Positions 41,027-50,103 of a stretch of 64,000 nt of DNA are shown here, in pieces. This DNA is from Thermoactinospora rubra. GTDB taxonomy: Bacteria > Actinomycetota > Actinomycetes > Streptosporangiales > Streptosporangiaceae. The notes below the pieces were generated by a model. That model saw only the letters and a program-made list of their open reading frames with translations, was not told the DNA's origin and searched no databases. The stretch spans positions 95,829 through 159,828 of the forward strand of contig NZ_KZ084330.1 of the NCBI RefSeq assembly GCF_002093975.1, in the 5' to 3' direction. A program made the translations under genes and the position numbers. Numbering within the stretch: the first letter of the stretch is position 1; every line of letters begins with the position of its first letter.

Positions 41027-42490
41027 TCAGTCCAGGGCGTAGCCGTACAAGCCCGAGCCCGTGGTCCACTCGCGCGCCCCGGCCGGGCGCAGGCCGGGGT
41101 ACGGGCCGGGCCTGCGCGTGCCCGGGACCAGCGTGACGACGCCCTTGCCCGGGGCGGCGACGGCCAGCGACCACACCGGCCGGGACGCCGTCGCGGACAC
41201 GGCGACGGATGCTGTCGCGGGCGCCGCGGGGGAGGCCGCGAGCGTGCGGTAGCGCGAGCCAGGGGCCCGCACCGCCGCCAGCGCCGTGCCGAAGTCGCCG
41301 CCCCGGCCCTTGACGAGCAGGTCGCCGTGGCGGGTCAGGCCGCCGGACCGGGTACCGGCCAGCACCTGGACCGCCCGCTCGCCGGGCACGCCGACGGCCA
41401 GCTCGTCGTCGCCGTCGCCGTTGAAGTCGCCGGCCGCCAGCGAGCTGCCGAACCGGTCGTAGTAGCGGGGCCTGCCGTCGAGCACGTTCTGCGTCCAGGC
41501 CTCGCTACGCCGCGTGGACCAGCCGTGCCGCGTGCCGTACAGGACGTGGACCATGCCGTCGCCGTAGTCCAACGCGCGCTGGCCCGGGGTCAGGCCCTCG
41601 CCGGGGGAGCCGACGGCCAGGTCGGCGCGGCCGTCGGCGTCGAAGTCGCCGGCCGTGAGGGCCGCGCCGAAGGAGTCCCACTTCTCCGCCTTCCCCTTCA
41701 GGCCGGGGCTGTCCTGCGTCACCAAGGCGGCCTTCCGGGCGAGCGGGTCGATCAGCGTGACCGAGCCCTGCCCGTCGAGCTCGACGCTGTCGGCCGGCGC
41801 GCCGACGGCCAGCTCGGCGCGGCCGTCCCCGTCCGCGTCGCCGATCGCGAGCGCCGCGCCCCACTGGTCGGTGGCCAGGCCGCGCTGCCGTACCCAGCCG
41901 GTGGACTGGGCGACGCGCGACAGGCCGCGCACGCCCACGAGGAACACCGCGCCGCCACCGCCGTGGGTGGGCGCGCCGACGGCCAGCTCGTCGGCCCTGT
42001 CGCCGTCGAGGTCGCCGGCCGCGAGCGCCGCGCCGTACCGGTCGCTGCCGGGCCTGGGCGCGGCGAGCCGGCGCCCGGGCCGCAGCCCGTCGGCCGAGCC
42101 GTGGAACAGCTGGACCACGCCGTTGCCGTCCGCGCCGGGCACCGGGTCGCCGAGGAACTCCTCCGACACGCCCACCGCGAGGTCGGCGCAGCCGTCGCCG
42201 TCGAAGTCGCCCGAGGCCAGCGCCGAGCCGAAGGAGTCGCCGGTCTCGGCCAGGTCCGGGGTGCCGGGGGTGTCCTGGGAGAGCTTCTGGGTGCGGCCCG
42301 AGCCGTACAGGATCGTGACCTCGCCGGCGCGGGCGTGGCCGGAGACGGTCTGGTACGGCGCGGCCACGGCCAGGTCGGTGCGGCCGTCGCCGTCGAAGTC
42401 GTGCGGGAGCCCGGAGCAGGCCCGCGCGTGCGCGCCCGCGGGTGCGGCGAGCGCGGCGGCGGCGAGCAGGGTGGCGAGGGTGACGCTCAT
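41027..42490 (-). CDS. Secreted FG-GAP (integrin alpha beta-propeller) repeat protein
   Basis: 487 residues from the ATG at 42490. The signal peptide is LATLLAAAALAAPAGAHA, followed by ACSGLPHDFDGDGRTDLAVA. About seven FG-GAP repeats contain Ca-binding DxDxDGxxD loops (GDFDGDGCADLAVG, GDLDGDRADELAVG, GDADGDGRAELAVG, GDFDADGRADLAVG, GDFNGDGDDELAVG). This predicts a secreted beta-propeller, possibly adhesive or substrate-binding. No enzymatic motif is seen. Confidence 0.92.
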   Translation of the reverse strand: MSVTLATLLAAAALAAPAGAHARACSGLPHDFDGDGRTDLAVAAPYQTVSGHARAGEVTILYGSGRTQKLSQDTPGTPDLAETGDSFGSALASGDFDGDGCADLAVGVSEEFLGDPVPGADGNGVVQLFHGSADGLRPGRRLAAPRPGSDRYGAALAAGDLDGDRADELAVGAPTHGGGGAVFLVGVRGLSRVAQSTGWVRQRGLATDQWGAALAIGDADGDGRAELAVGAPADSVELDGQGSVTLIDPLARKAALVTQDSPGLKGKAEKWDSFGAALTAGDFDADGRADLAVGSPGEGLTPGQRALDYGDGMVHVLYGTRHGWSTRRSEAWTQNVLDGRPRYYDRFGSSLAAGDFNGDGDDELAVGVPGERAVQVLAGTRSGGLTRHGDLLVKGRGGDFGTALAAVRAPGSRYRTLAASPAAPATASVAVSATASRPVWSLAVAAPGKGVVTLVPGTRRPGPYPGLRPAGAREWTTGSGLYGYALD

Positions 42491-42557
42491 GTCCCGGAGG
42501 ATCCCCGCCGATGCGGACGGGCGCGTTAACCCGCGGGGAACGTGCCACGATGGACGG

Positions 42558-43802
42558 GTGCACATCGACGTGTCGGACATCGACCTGGCGGACCTGGAGT
42601 TCTGGCGGCGGCCGCTGAAGGAGCGCAACGAGGCGTTCGCCCGGCTGCGGCAGCTGGACCGCCCCGTGTTCTTTCCCGAGAGGAAGGTGCCCTTCCTGCG
42701 CTCGGGCACCGGCTTCTACGCCCTGGTACGGCACGCGGACGTGGTCGAGGCCAGCCGCAACGCCAAGGTGTTCTCCAGCGAGCCGGCGGTGACCAACCCC
42801 GAGCCCCCCGGCTGGGTCAAGCACGTCTTCGGCGAGTCGATGGTCAACATGGACGACCCGCGCCACGCCAGGCTGCGGCGCATCGTCTCGCGGGCCTTCA
42901 GCCCCCGCATGCTCACCGACCTGCAGAGCGACATCGAGGCCGCCTGCGCGAGGATCGTCGACGACGTGGTCGCCCACGGCCCGCGCGACTTCGTCTCCCA
43001 GGTCGCCGCGCGCCTGCCGATCCACGTCATCTGCGACATGATGGGCATCCCGGAGGCGGAGCGCGAGCGGGTCCACCGGCAGGTCGACGCCTCCACCGCC
43101 TACAGCGGCGTGCGGCCCAGCCTGTGGCGCAGCGCCCGGATGGCCGCGGGCAACGTGCTGGCGCTGCTCGCCCTGCAGCGGCTGGTCATCCGGCTCGGCC
43201 ACGAGCGGGCGCGGCAGCCGCGCGGCGACCTGGTCTCGGCGCTGGTCAACGCCAACCCCGACGGGGAGAGGCTCACCGACAGGGAGCTGGGGTCGTTCTT
43301 CACGCTGCTGCTGGTCGCGGGCAACGAGACCGCGCGCAACACGATGGCGCACGGCATCAGGCTGCTCACCGACCACCCCGACCAGCGCGAGCTGCTGATG
43401 AGCGACTTCGACGCGCACATCGGCAACGCGATCGAGGAGATGGTCCGCTACGTCTCCCCGATCATCCAGTTCCGCCGCCGGGTCACCCAGCCCTACAACC
43501 TGCGCGGCCTGGAGCTCAAGCCCGGCGACCGGGTCGTGCTGTTCTACGGCTCGGCCAACCGCGACGAGGAGGTCTTCCCCGACCCCGACCGCTTCGACAT
43601 CACCCGCGAGACCAAGCCGCACGTCGGCTTCGGCGGGCCGGGGCCGCACTTCTGCCTGGGCGCCAACCTGGCCAGGCAGGAGATCAGGACGATGTTCCGC
43701 GAGCTGCTGACGCGCCTGCCCGGCGTCCGCGCGGTGGGGGAGCCGGAGCTGCTGCTGTCCAACTTCGACAACGGCGTGCGCCGGCAGGCGTTCGCGTTCT
43801 GA
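42558..43802 (+). CDS. Cytochrome P450
   Basis: 414 residues from the GTG at 42558. The I-helix motif is LLLVAGNETARN, the ExxR helix contains IEEMVRYVSPI (ExxR = EMVR), and the heme loop is GFGGPGPHFCLGANLARQE with the proximal Cys. DDPRHARLRRIVSRAFSP is the usual C-helix region. The AGNET form and the HFCLG loop resemble the CYP124/125/142 lipid-hydroxylating group, but the substrate is not known. No ferredoxin gene is adjacent. The start lies 6 nt after a CACGAT hexamer. Confidence 0.92.
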   Translation: MHIDVSDIDLADLEFWRRPLKERNEAFARLRQLDRPVFFPERKVPFLRSGTGFYALVRHADVVEASRNAKVFSSEPAVTNPEPPGWVKHVFGESMVNMDDPRHARLRRIVSRAFSPRMLTDLQSDIEAACARIVDDVVAHGPRDFVSQVAARLPIHVICDMMGIPEAERERVHRQVDASTAYSGVRPSLWRSARMAAGNVLALLALQRLVIRLGHERARQPRGDLVSALVNANPDGERLTDRELGSFFTLLLVAGNETARNTMAHGIRLLTDHPDQRELLMSDFDAHIGNAIEEMVRYVSPIIQFRRRVTQPYNLRGLELKPGDRVVLFYGSANRDEEVFPDPDRFDITRETKPHVGFGGPGPHFCLGANLARQEIRTMFRELLTRLPGVRAVGEPELLLSNFDNGVRRQAFAF

Positions 43803-44795
43803 TCAGATGGCGGGCTGCTGCTGGGTGATGCAGTGGATGCCGCCGCCCATGGCGAAGATCGCGCGGGCGTCGACCGACTCGACGGCGCGGCCGGGGAAGA
43901 GCTTGGCGAACAGCTCGGCGGTCTCCGCGTCGCGCGGGTCGTCGAAGGAGCACAGCAGCACCAGGCCGTTGGCCAGGTAGTGGTTGATGTAGGAGTAGTC
44001 GACCAGCTTGCCGCCGGCCTCGGCCACGGTGGGCGCGAGCACCTCCACGACCTCCAGCGGGCGGCCGCGGGCGTCGGTGGATGCGCGCAGGACGGCCAGG
44101 TTCTCGCGGGTCACCTCGAAATCGGGGTGGGCGGGGTCGGGCTGGATGTGGCACAGCACCAGGCCCGGCCGGGCGAAGCAGGCCAGCAGGTCGACGTGGC
44201 CGTTGGTGCCGTAGCCGCCGTAGTCGGCGGTCAGGCCGCGCGGCAGCCAGAGGACCTTCTCGACGCCGAGCAGCCTGCGCAGCTCCGCCTCGGCCTCGGC
44301 CTTGGTCCAGCCGGGGTTGCGGCGCGGGTCCAGCTGCACGGTCTCGGTCACGATCACCGTGCCCTCGCCGTCGACGTGGATGCCGCCGCCCTCGCCGACC
44401 ATGGACGTGCGGTGCGCGGGCACGCCCAGCCGGTCCAGCACGAAGCCGGCGACCTTGTCGTCCTTGTCGTGCGGCGCCCACCCCCAGCCGTTGAACGTCC
44501 AGTCCACGCCGTGCAGCTCGCCGTCGTGGACGACGAAGGTCGGGCCGTTGTCGCGCAGCCAGCAGTCGTCCAGCGGCACCTGCACCACCTCGACCCGCGG
44601 GTCCAGCCACCGGGCCGCCGACCCGGCCTCCGATGGGTCGGCCAGCATGGTCACCGGCTCGTGGCGGACGACCGCGTTGGCCACCGCCGACCAGGCGCGG
44701 TAGGAGTCCTCCGGGGCCTGCAGCACGTAGCCGACGGGCCAGGACATCCAGGTACGGCTGTGCGGCTCCCACTCGGGCGGCATGAACAGCGGCAT
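43803..44795 (-). CDS. aguA: Agmatine deiminase
   Basis: 330 residues, guanidine-modifying (GME) superfamily. It starts MPLFMPPEWEPHSRTWMSWP. Signatures are CWLRDNGPTFVV, VDWTFNGWGWAPHDKDDKVA, EGGGIHVDGEGTVIVTE and the catalytic Cys in AMGGGIHCITQQQPA. It converts agmatine to N-carbamoylputrescine and ammonia. It follows the divergent urease genes by 14 nt, so all three are probably one transcript concerned with nitrogen release from guanidino/ureido compounds. Confidence 0.93.
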   Translation of the reverse strand: MPLFMPPEWEPHSRTWMSWPVGYVLQAPEDSYRAWSAVANAVVRHEPVTMLADPSEAGSAARWLDPRVEVVQVPLDDCWLRDNGPTFVVHDGELHGVDWTFNGWGWAPHDKDDKVAGFVLDRLGVPAHRTSMVGEGGGIHVDGEGTVIVTETVQLDPRRNPGWTKAEAEAELRRLLGVEKVLWLPRGLTADYGGYGTNGHVDLLACFARPGLVLCHIQPDPAHPDFEVTRENLAVLRASTDARGRPLEVVEVLAPTVAEAGGKLVDYSYINHYLANGLVLLCSFDDPRDAETAELFAKLFPGRAVESVDARAIFAMGGGIHCITQQQPAI

Positions 44796-44809
44796 GGACA
44801 AGGCGGCTC

Positions 44810-46444
44810 CTACAGGAAGTACAGGCGGTTGAGGGAGACCGAGTCGGCAGGCTCGGAGCCGATCGGCTCGCCGTCCAGCGTGACGCGGCCGAGCGGGTCG
44901 ACCTCCACCTGGCCGAGCCGGGAGTTGCGGACCATCGAGGCCGGGCCGATGCCGCGCGTGCCCCGCACGGCGACCCGGCGGCGGCGCGTGGGCATCCGGT
45001 CGCCCGGCAGGGCCGCCCGCGCCACGAAGGCGACCGACAGGTCGGCGGCCGTCGCGCCGTGCGCGCCGAACTGCGGCCCCAGCACCAGCGGCTCGCAGGC
45101 GTCGGTGGAGGCGTTGGGGTCGCCGGTGACGCCGTAGGCCGGGAAGCCGGCCTTGAGCACCAGCTGCGGCTTGGCCCCGAAGTAGGCCGGCTCCCACAGC
45201 ACGACGTCGGCCAGCTTGCCGATCTCCAGCGAGCCGACCTCGTGCGCCAGGCCGTGCGCGATGGCCGGGTTGATCGTCAGCTTGGCCAGGTAGCGCAGCA
45301 CCCGCTCGTTGTCGTGTGCCGAGGGCTCGCTCTTCATCTTGTCCGCCATGGCGAACGTGCGCCGCACGGTCTCCCCGGCCCGGCCCATGCCCTGGGCGTC
45401 GGAGGAGGTGATGCCGATGACGCCCAGGTCGTGCAGCACGTCCTCGGCGCCCATCGTGCCCGCCCTGATCCGGTCGTGCGCCAGCGCGGCGTCGCCCGGC
45501 AGGTCGAGCTTGAGCCCGTGCACCGACACGATCATCCCGTGGTGCTCGGCGACGGCGTCGCGGCCGAAGGGCAGCGTCGGGTTGGTGGAGGAGCCGATGA
45601 CGTTGGGCACCCCGGCCAGCTTCAGCACGTTGGGCACGTGGCCGCCGCCGCAGCCCTCGATGTGGAAGGCGTGGATCGTGCGGCCCTCCAGCACCGCGAG
45701 CGTGTCCTCCACCGACAGGCACTCGTTCAGCCCGTCGGTGTGCAGGGCCACCTGCACGTCGTGCTCCTCGGCCACCCGCAGCGCGGTGTCCAGGGCCCGG
45801 GTGTGCGCGCCCATGTCCTCGTGCACCTTGAACCCTGACGCGCCGCCCTCGGCCAGGGCCTCCACCAGCGGGGCCGGGTCGGAGGAGGAGCCGCGGGCCA
45901 GGAAGCCGACGTTGACCGGCCAGGCGTCGAAGGCGTTGAACGCGTGCCGCAGCGCCCAGGGCGAGTTCACGCCCACGCCCCACACCGGGCCGAACTCCTG
46001 CCCGATGACCGTCGTCACGCCGGAGGCCAGCGACGCCTCCATGATGCGCGGCGACAGCAGGTGGACGTGGGTGTCGATCGCCCCGGCGGTGGCGATCAGC
46101 CCCTCGCCCGGCACGATCGTCGTCCCGGTGCCGGCCACCACGTCGACGCCGTCGAGGGTGTCGGGGTTGCCGGCCCGGCCGATGGCGTGGATGCGGCCCT
46201 CGCGGACGCCGATCGAGGCGCTGCGGACGCCGAGGACCGGGTCGAGGATCAGCACGTTGCTGATCACCAGGTCGCAGGTCTCCTTGATCGAGGCCGCCTT
46301 CAGGTGCAGCCCGTCCCTGGCCGTTTTGCCGAACCCGGCCAGGAACTCCTCGCCCGGCAGCTGGGAGTCGTGCTCGACCTCCACCACCAGGCTCGTGTCG
46401 CCCAGCCGTACCCTGTCGCCCCGGCGGAAACCGTATGTGCTCAT
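44810..46444 (-). CDS. Urease alpha subunit-like amidohydrolase, divergent
   Basis: 544 residues, slightly shorter than standard UreC (about 570). Nickel-site residues are kept: DTHVH, GFKVHEDMG (carbamylated Lys and the His two later), ALHTDGLNE, HIEGCGGGH and TSSDAQGMGR. The mobile-flap sequence is MIVSVHGLKLDLPGDAALAH where classical ureases have VCHHLDPDI; by alignment the flap Cys becomes Val, while the catalytic His appears kept. No ureDEFG accessory genes lie in the window. It follows the gamma-beta fusion gene with no gap. It may be a second-type actinobacterial urease or an amidohydrolase for another ureido compound. Confidence 0.88.
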   Translation of the reverse strand: MSTYGFRRGDRVRLGDTSLVVEVEHDSQLPGEEFLAGFGKTARDGLHLKAASIKETCDLVISNVLILDPVLGVRSASIGVREGRIHAIGRAGNPDTLDGVDVVAGTGTTIVPGEGLIATAGAIDTHVHLLSPRIMEASLASGVTTVIGQEFGPVWGVGVNSPWALRHAFNAFDAWPVNVGFLARGSSSDPAPLVEALAEGGASGFKVHEDMGAHTRALDTALRVAEEHDVQVALHTDGLNECLSVEDTLAVLEGRTIHAFHIEGCGGGHVPNVLKLAGVPNVIGSSTNPTLPFGRDAVAEHHGMIVSVHGLKLDLPGDAALAHDRIRAGTMGAEDVLHDLGVIGITSSDAQGMGRAGETVRRTFAMADKMKSEPSAHDNERVLRYLAKLTINPAIAHGLAHEVGSLEIGKLADVVLWEPAYFGAKPQLVLKAGFPAYGVTGDPNASTDACEPLVLGPQFGAHGATAADLSVAFVARAALPGDRMPTRRRRVAVRGTRGIGPASMVRNSRLGQVEVDPLGRVTLDGEPIGSEPADSVSLNRLYFL

Positions 46445-47122
46445 TCACGCTCCCAGGTATCCGCAGGCGCGCGCCCGCTCCATGGCCGCCTCGAACGCGC
46501 CGGGCGCGTCCAGCGGGCCGTCCACCAGGCCGGCGAAGCCGATCGCCACGCGGGCGCCGCCGATCGGGACCAGCTCGACCGTACGGCCGGCGCCGGGGTC
46601 GAAGCGGACCGTCGACCCGGCCGGCACGGCGAGGCGGCGGCCGTACGCGAGCGCCCTGTCGAAGCGCAGGCGCGGGTTGACCTCGAAGAAGTGGAAGTGC
46701 GAGGTGACGCTGATCGGCACCGGGGCGGTGTTGGTCACCTCGACCGTGACCGCCTCGCGCTCGACCGGCGGCTGCTCGGCGGGCAGCACCGCGCCGGGCG
46801 CCCGCTCGCCCAGGGAGCCGCCGCCGAACGGGTCGGTCACCACGGCCAGCCGCGACCCGTCGTCGAACACGGCCTCCACCTGGATCTCCGTCACGACGTC
46901 CGGCACGCCGGGCAGCACGTCGTCCGGGCCGAGCACGGCGCGTCCCGCCTCGATCGCCTCGGCCAGGCGGGCGCCGGAGCGGGCCGCCTCGCAGACGGCG
47001 TCCGCGATCACCGCGGTGGCTTCCGGCACGTTGAGCCGCAGCCCGCGGGCGCGCCGGGAGCGGGCCAGCTCCGCCGCCGTGAACAGCAGCAGCCGGTCGC
47101 GCTCCGTCGGTGTGAGTCTCAC
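46445..47122 (-). CDS. Urease gamma-beta fusion subunit
   Basis: 225 residues from the GTG at 47122 with GGAGG upstream. Residues 1-100 are UreA-like (MRLTPTERDRLLLFTAAELA, VPEATAVIADAVCEAARSG, PGVPDVVTEIQVEAVFDDGS). Residues 110-225 are UreB-like (REAVTVEVTNTAPVPISVTS, HFHFFEVNPRLRFDRALAYG, GRTVELVPIGG). Fused UreAB is a known arrangement. It is the first gene of the urease-agmatine deiminase unit and is divergent from tetR over a palindromic operator. Confidence 0.92.
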   Translation of the reverse strand: MRLTPTERDRLLLFTAAELARSRRARGLRLNVPEATAVIADAVCEAARSGARLAEAIEAGRAVLGPDDVLPGVPDVVTEIQVEAVFDDGSRLAVVTDPFGGGSLGERAPGAVLPAEQPPVEREAVTVEVTNTAPVPISVTSHFHFFEVNPRLRFDRALAYGRRLAVPAGSTVRFDPGAGRTVELVPIGGARVAIGFAGLVDGPLDAPGAFEAAMERARACGYLGA

Positions 47123-47140
47123 GGCCTTCCTCCGGGACGG

Positions 47141-47175
47141 TTAGAGCACAGCTCAAGATTTGAGCGCGAGTCTAA
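47141..47175. promoter_or_regulatory. Nested palindromic operator between urease genes and tetR
   Basis: The inner dyad GCTCAA (47151-47156) and TTGAGC (47160-47165) flank GAT; the outer dyad TTAGA (47141-47145) and TCTAA (47171-47175) lies 5 nt further out on each side. Both are perfect. The TTGAGC arm can also be the -35 of tetR (16-nt spacer to TAGGGT 47182-47187), so binding would repress tetR and probably the urease genes. Confidence 0.75.
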
Positions 47176-47193
47176 CCCTTGTAGGGTGAAGGC

Positions 47194-47763
47194 GTGCAAC
47201 GACCCGACATGCGGGCCCACGTGCTCAAGGCCGCGCTCCAGGCCATCGAGGACGTCGGCTTCGAGCGGCTGCGCGTGAAGGACATCGCCGACCGGGCGGG
47301 CATGAGCACCGGCCACGTCCTGTACTACTTCGGCAGCCGCGACCGGCTGCTGGTCTCGACGCTGCTGCTCAGCGAGGCCGACCTGGACGAGCGCCGCGGG
47401 GCCGAGCTGGACGGGCTGCCCCCGGAGGCGGCGCTGGCGCGCCTGGTCGAGCTCTACCTGCCGACGAGCGCGCAGGACGTGCGCTGGCGACTGTGGGCGC
47501 AGGTCATCGCCAAGCCGCCGAGCGACGCCGGCACCCTGGCCCGCCTCGACGGCTTCTTCCGCTCCTGGGCGGCCGAGCTGGCCGGCATCGCCCGCCGGCT
47601 GTCGCCCGGCCTGGACGCCGACGACTTCGCGGTACGGCACTGCCGGCTCATGGACGGCCTGGCGAGCGACGTGCTCCTCGGCACCGGCGACGCCGCCCGC
47701 GCCCGGGCCACCGCGCTGGCCGCGATGCGCCGCGAGCTGGCTACCGCAGGACGTTCTTCCTGA
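47194..47763 (+). CDS. TetR-family transcriptional regulator
   Basis: 189 residues. The N-terminal HTH is DVGFERLRVKDIADRAGMST, then GHVLYYFGSRDRLL, typical of TetR. The C-terminal ligand domain (WRLWAQVIAKPPSDAGTLAR) resembles the BetI-like C-terminal group. GTG start, 6 nt after TAGGGT. Its divergent position over a nested palindrome makes it the likely local regulator of the urease-agmatine deiminase genes. It overlaps the convergent exporter gene by 23 nt. Confidence 0.92.
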   Translation: MQRPDMRAHVLKAALQAIEDVGFERLRVKDIADRAGMSTGHVLYYFGSRDRLLVSTLLLSEADLDERRGAELDGLPPEAALARLVELYLPTSAQDVRWRLWAQVIAKPPSDAGTLARLDGFFRSWAAELAGIARRLSPGLDADDFAVRHCRLMDGLASDVLLGTGDAARARATALAAMRRELATAGRSS

Positions 47764-49129
47764 TCGTGACGAACGTGATCAGCGCCGAGAGGACCATCAG
47801 CACGGTGCAGACGACCATGGCCCGCTCGTAGCCCGCGTCGAAGCGCACCGGGTCCTCGAAGGCCGCGCCGACCAGGCCGACCAGCGGCGGCAGCGCGGCC
47901 ACCGCGAGCAGGCTGCCGGTCCTGGCCACCGCGTTGTTGACGCCGCTGGCCGTACCGGCATAGCGATCCTCGGCCGTGGCCAGCACGGTCGCGGTCAGCG
48001 GCGCGACGGCCGCCGACAGGCCCAGGCCGAACACCGACACCGCCGGCATCACGTGGAGCCAATAGGACGACCCCTGCCCGATCCCGGCCATCCACGCGAA
48101 GCCCGCCGCCGCGACCAGGATGCCGGCCGTCATCGGCAGCCGCGGGCCGTACCTCTTGGCCACCTCGCCCGCCCGGGCGGACAGCAGCATCATCAGGACC
48201 GTCACCGGCAGCAGCGCGGCGCCCGCCGCGGTGGCGGAGAACCCGGAGACCACCTGGAGCTGCACGCCCAGCAGGAAGAACACCACGCCCATCGCCCCGT
48301 ACATGATCAGCGTGACCACGTTGACGGCGGTGAAGATCCGGTCGCGGAACAGGCTCACCGGCACCAGCGCGTCGGGCGACCTGCGCCGCTCCAGCACCGC
48401 GAAGGCCGCCGCCAGCGCCACGCCCAGGACGAGCGGGACGAGCGCGCCGGTCTCGGTCAGGCCGTAGGTGATGCCCGCCAGCGCCAGCGCAGCCAGCGCC
48501 GACCCCAGCACGTCGAAGCGCCCTTCGGCCTTCTCGTCGCGCGTCTCGGGCACGTGCCGCAGCGTCACCAGCACCACCAGCAGCGCGAACGGCAGGTTGA
48601 TGAGGAACGCCCACCGCCAGCCCGGCCCCTGCACCAGCCAGCCGCCCAGGGGCGGGCCGATCGCCGCCGCCACGCCGCCGAGCCCCGACCACGCGCCCAC
48701 GGCCCGGGGCCGGTCGTCGCGCGAGAACGACGCCTGGATGATCGCCAGCGAGCCGGGCGTCAGCAGCGCCCCGCCCACGCCCTGCAGGGCCCTGGCGGCC
48801 ACGAGCACCTCGATGCTGGGCGCCAGCCCGCACAGCGCCGAGGCGAGCGCGAACCACACGGTGCCGATCAGGAAGACGCGCCGCCTGCCGTACCTGTCGC
48901 CCAGGCCGCCGCCCAGCAGGATCAACCCCGCCAGCGTGACCATGTAGGCGTTGACCGTCCACTGCAGGCCGGCCATGTCCGCGTCCAGCTCGCGGCCGAT
49001 GTACGGCAGGGCCACGTTGACGACGGTCGCGTCGAGCATGGCCAGGCCGGAGCCGAGCACCGTGGCCGCGACGATCCACCGGCCCCGGGCCGACTTGAGA
49101 AGCACCTGCGTGGAAGGCATGGGGCTCAT
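47741..49129 (-). CDS. MFS transporter, DHA2 family (EmrB/QacA-like, 14 helices)
   Basis: 462 residues. LAMLDATVVNVALPYIGREL is the DHA2 motif D1 region, GGGLGDRYGRRRVFLIGT motif A, and the antiporter motif C is near GAWSGLGGVAAAIGPPLGGW. It predicts a proton-driven exporter of cationic or hydrophobic compounds, and its substrate is unknown. It is convergent with tetR; the regulator more likely serves the urease side because of the operator. Confidence 0.92.
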   Translation of the reverse strand: MSPMPSTQVLLKSARGRWIVAATVLGSGLAMLDATVVNVALPYIGRELDADMAGLQWTVNAYMVTLAGLILLGGGLGDRYGRRRVFLIGTVWFALASALCGLAPSIEVLVAARALQGVGGALLTPGSLAIIQASFSRDDRPRAVGAWSGLGGVAAAIGPPLGGWLVQGPGWRWAFLINLPFALLVVLVTLRHVPETRDEKAEGRFDVLGSALAALALAGITYGLTETGALVPLVLGVALAAAFAVLERRRSPDALVPVSLFRDRIFTAVNVVTLIMYGAMGVVFFLLGVQLQVVSGFSATAAGAALLPVTVLMMLLSARAGEVAKRYGPRLPMTAGILVAAAGFAWMAGIGQGSSYWLHVMPAVSVFGLGLSAAVAPLTATVLATAEDRYAGTASGVNNAVARTGSLLAVAALPPLVGLVGAAFEDPVRFDAGYERAMVVCTVLMVLSALITFVTIRKNVLR

Positions 49130-49182
49130 CTTGTCACCGGGACCTGATACACCTTGGATCTCCCCCCGACCGAGGAGATCAC

Positions 49183-50103
49183 TTGAGCATCCACGAGCAC
49201 CTGTCGCAGTTCCACGGCCTGCCGGTCCGGTGGCCGGAGGACGGGTCCGACCCCGCGGCCTTCGCCTGGCGCGTCTCGGGCGAGCCCTATGAGGACGAGC
49301 CGTCGATCACGGAGGCGTTCGAAACGTTCTTCAAGACCGTCGACGCCTCGCGTGTGCGCGCCATCGTCGTCGGCACCTGGGGCTGGGCGCACAACGACGA
49401 CCGCGCCGACGTCCCGGTCCGGCTGCTCGCCGAGGCCGCGCCCCGGCTGCCCGCGCTGGAGGCGATCTTCCTGGGCGACTACGTCAGCGAGGAGTCGGAG
49501 ATCTCCTGGATCGGGCAGGACGACGTCACCCCGCTGCTGACGGCCTATCCCCGGCTCAGGCGCCTCGACGTGCGCGGCGGCGACGGGCTCGCACTGGCCC
49601 CGGTCACGCACGAGAGCCTGGAGACGTTGCGCTTCGAGTCCGGAGGGCTGCCCGCCTCCGTGGTGCGGGCCGTGGGCGAGTCCTCGCTGCCCCGGCTGGA
49701 GCACCTGGAGCTGTGGCTGGGCGAGGACAACTACGGCGGCGACTCCGGCCCCGGCGACTGGGCGGGCATCCTCGCCGGCCACGGCCTGCCCGCCCTGCGC
49801 CACCTGGGCCTGCAGGACAGCGAACGGCAGGACGAGGTGGCCGCCGCCGTGGCCGCCGCGCCGATCGTGGCCCGGCTGGAATCGCTCGACCTGTCCATGG
49901 GCACGCTGTCCGACGCCGGGGCCGAGGCGCTGCTGTCCGGCCAGCCGCTCACCCACCTCAAACGGCTCAACCTGCGCCACAACTACCTCAGCGAGGAGAT
50001 GGCCGCCCGGCTGCGCGCCGCCCTGCCCGGGGTGGAGGTCGACCTGTCGGACCGGCAGGAGGACGAGGAGGACGGCTGGCGCTACATCGAGGTGTCGGAG
50101 TGA
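49183..50103 (+). CDS. STM4015 family leucine-rich-repeat protein (copy 1)
   Basis: 306 residues from the TTG at 49183 with GAGGAG 5 nt upstream. It matches the STM4015 family: IHEHLSQFHGLPVRWPEDG, then LEAIFLGDYVSEESEISWIG, RRLDVRGGDGLALAP, LPRLEHLELWLGEDNYGGDS, GTLSDAGAEALLSGQPLTHL and a short acidic spacer before the tail DGWRYIEVSE. Repeats have LRR character (LxxLxL). Its stop overlaps the second copy's start (GTGA). The protein has no enzyme motif, and its conserved tail may be the target of the operon's enzymes (inference). Confidence 0.85.
   Translation: MSIHEHLSQFHGLPVRWPEDGSDPAAFAWRVSGEPYEDEPSITEAFETFFKTVDASRVRAIVVGTWGWAHNDDRADVPVRLLAEAAPRLPALEAIFLGDYVSEESEISWIGQDDVTPLLTAYPRLRRLDVRGGDGLALAPVTHESLETLRFESGGLPASVVRAVGESSLPRLEHLELWLGEDNYGGDSGPGDWAGILAGHGLPALRHLGLQDSERQDEVAAAVAAAPIVARLESLDLSMGTLSDAGAEALLSGQPLTHLKRLNLRHNYLSEEMAARLRAALPGVEVDLSDRQEDEEDGWRYIEVSE

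Noticed and set aside
47741..49129. Exporter as the target of the neighbouring TetR
   Set aside because: The genes are convergent with overlapping ends, while the palindrome lies on the urease side of tetR; control of the exporter is not supported.
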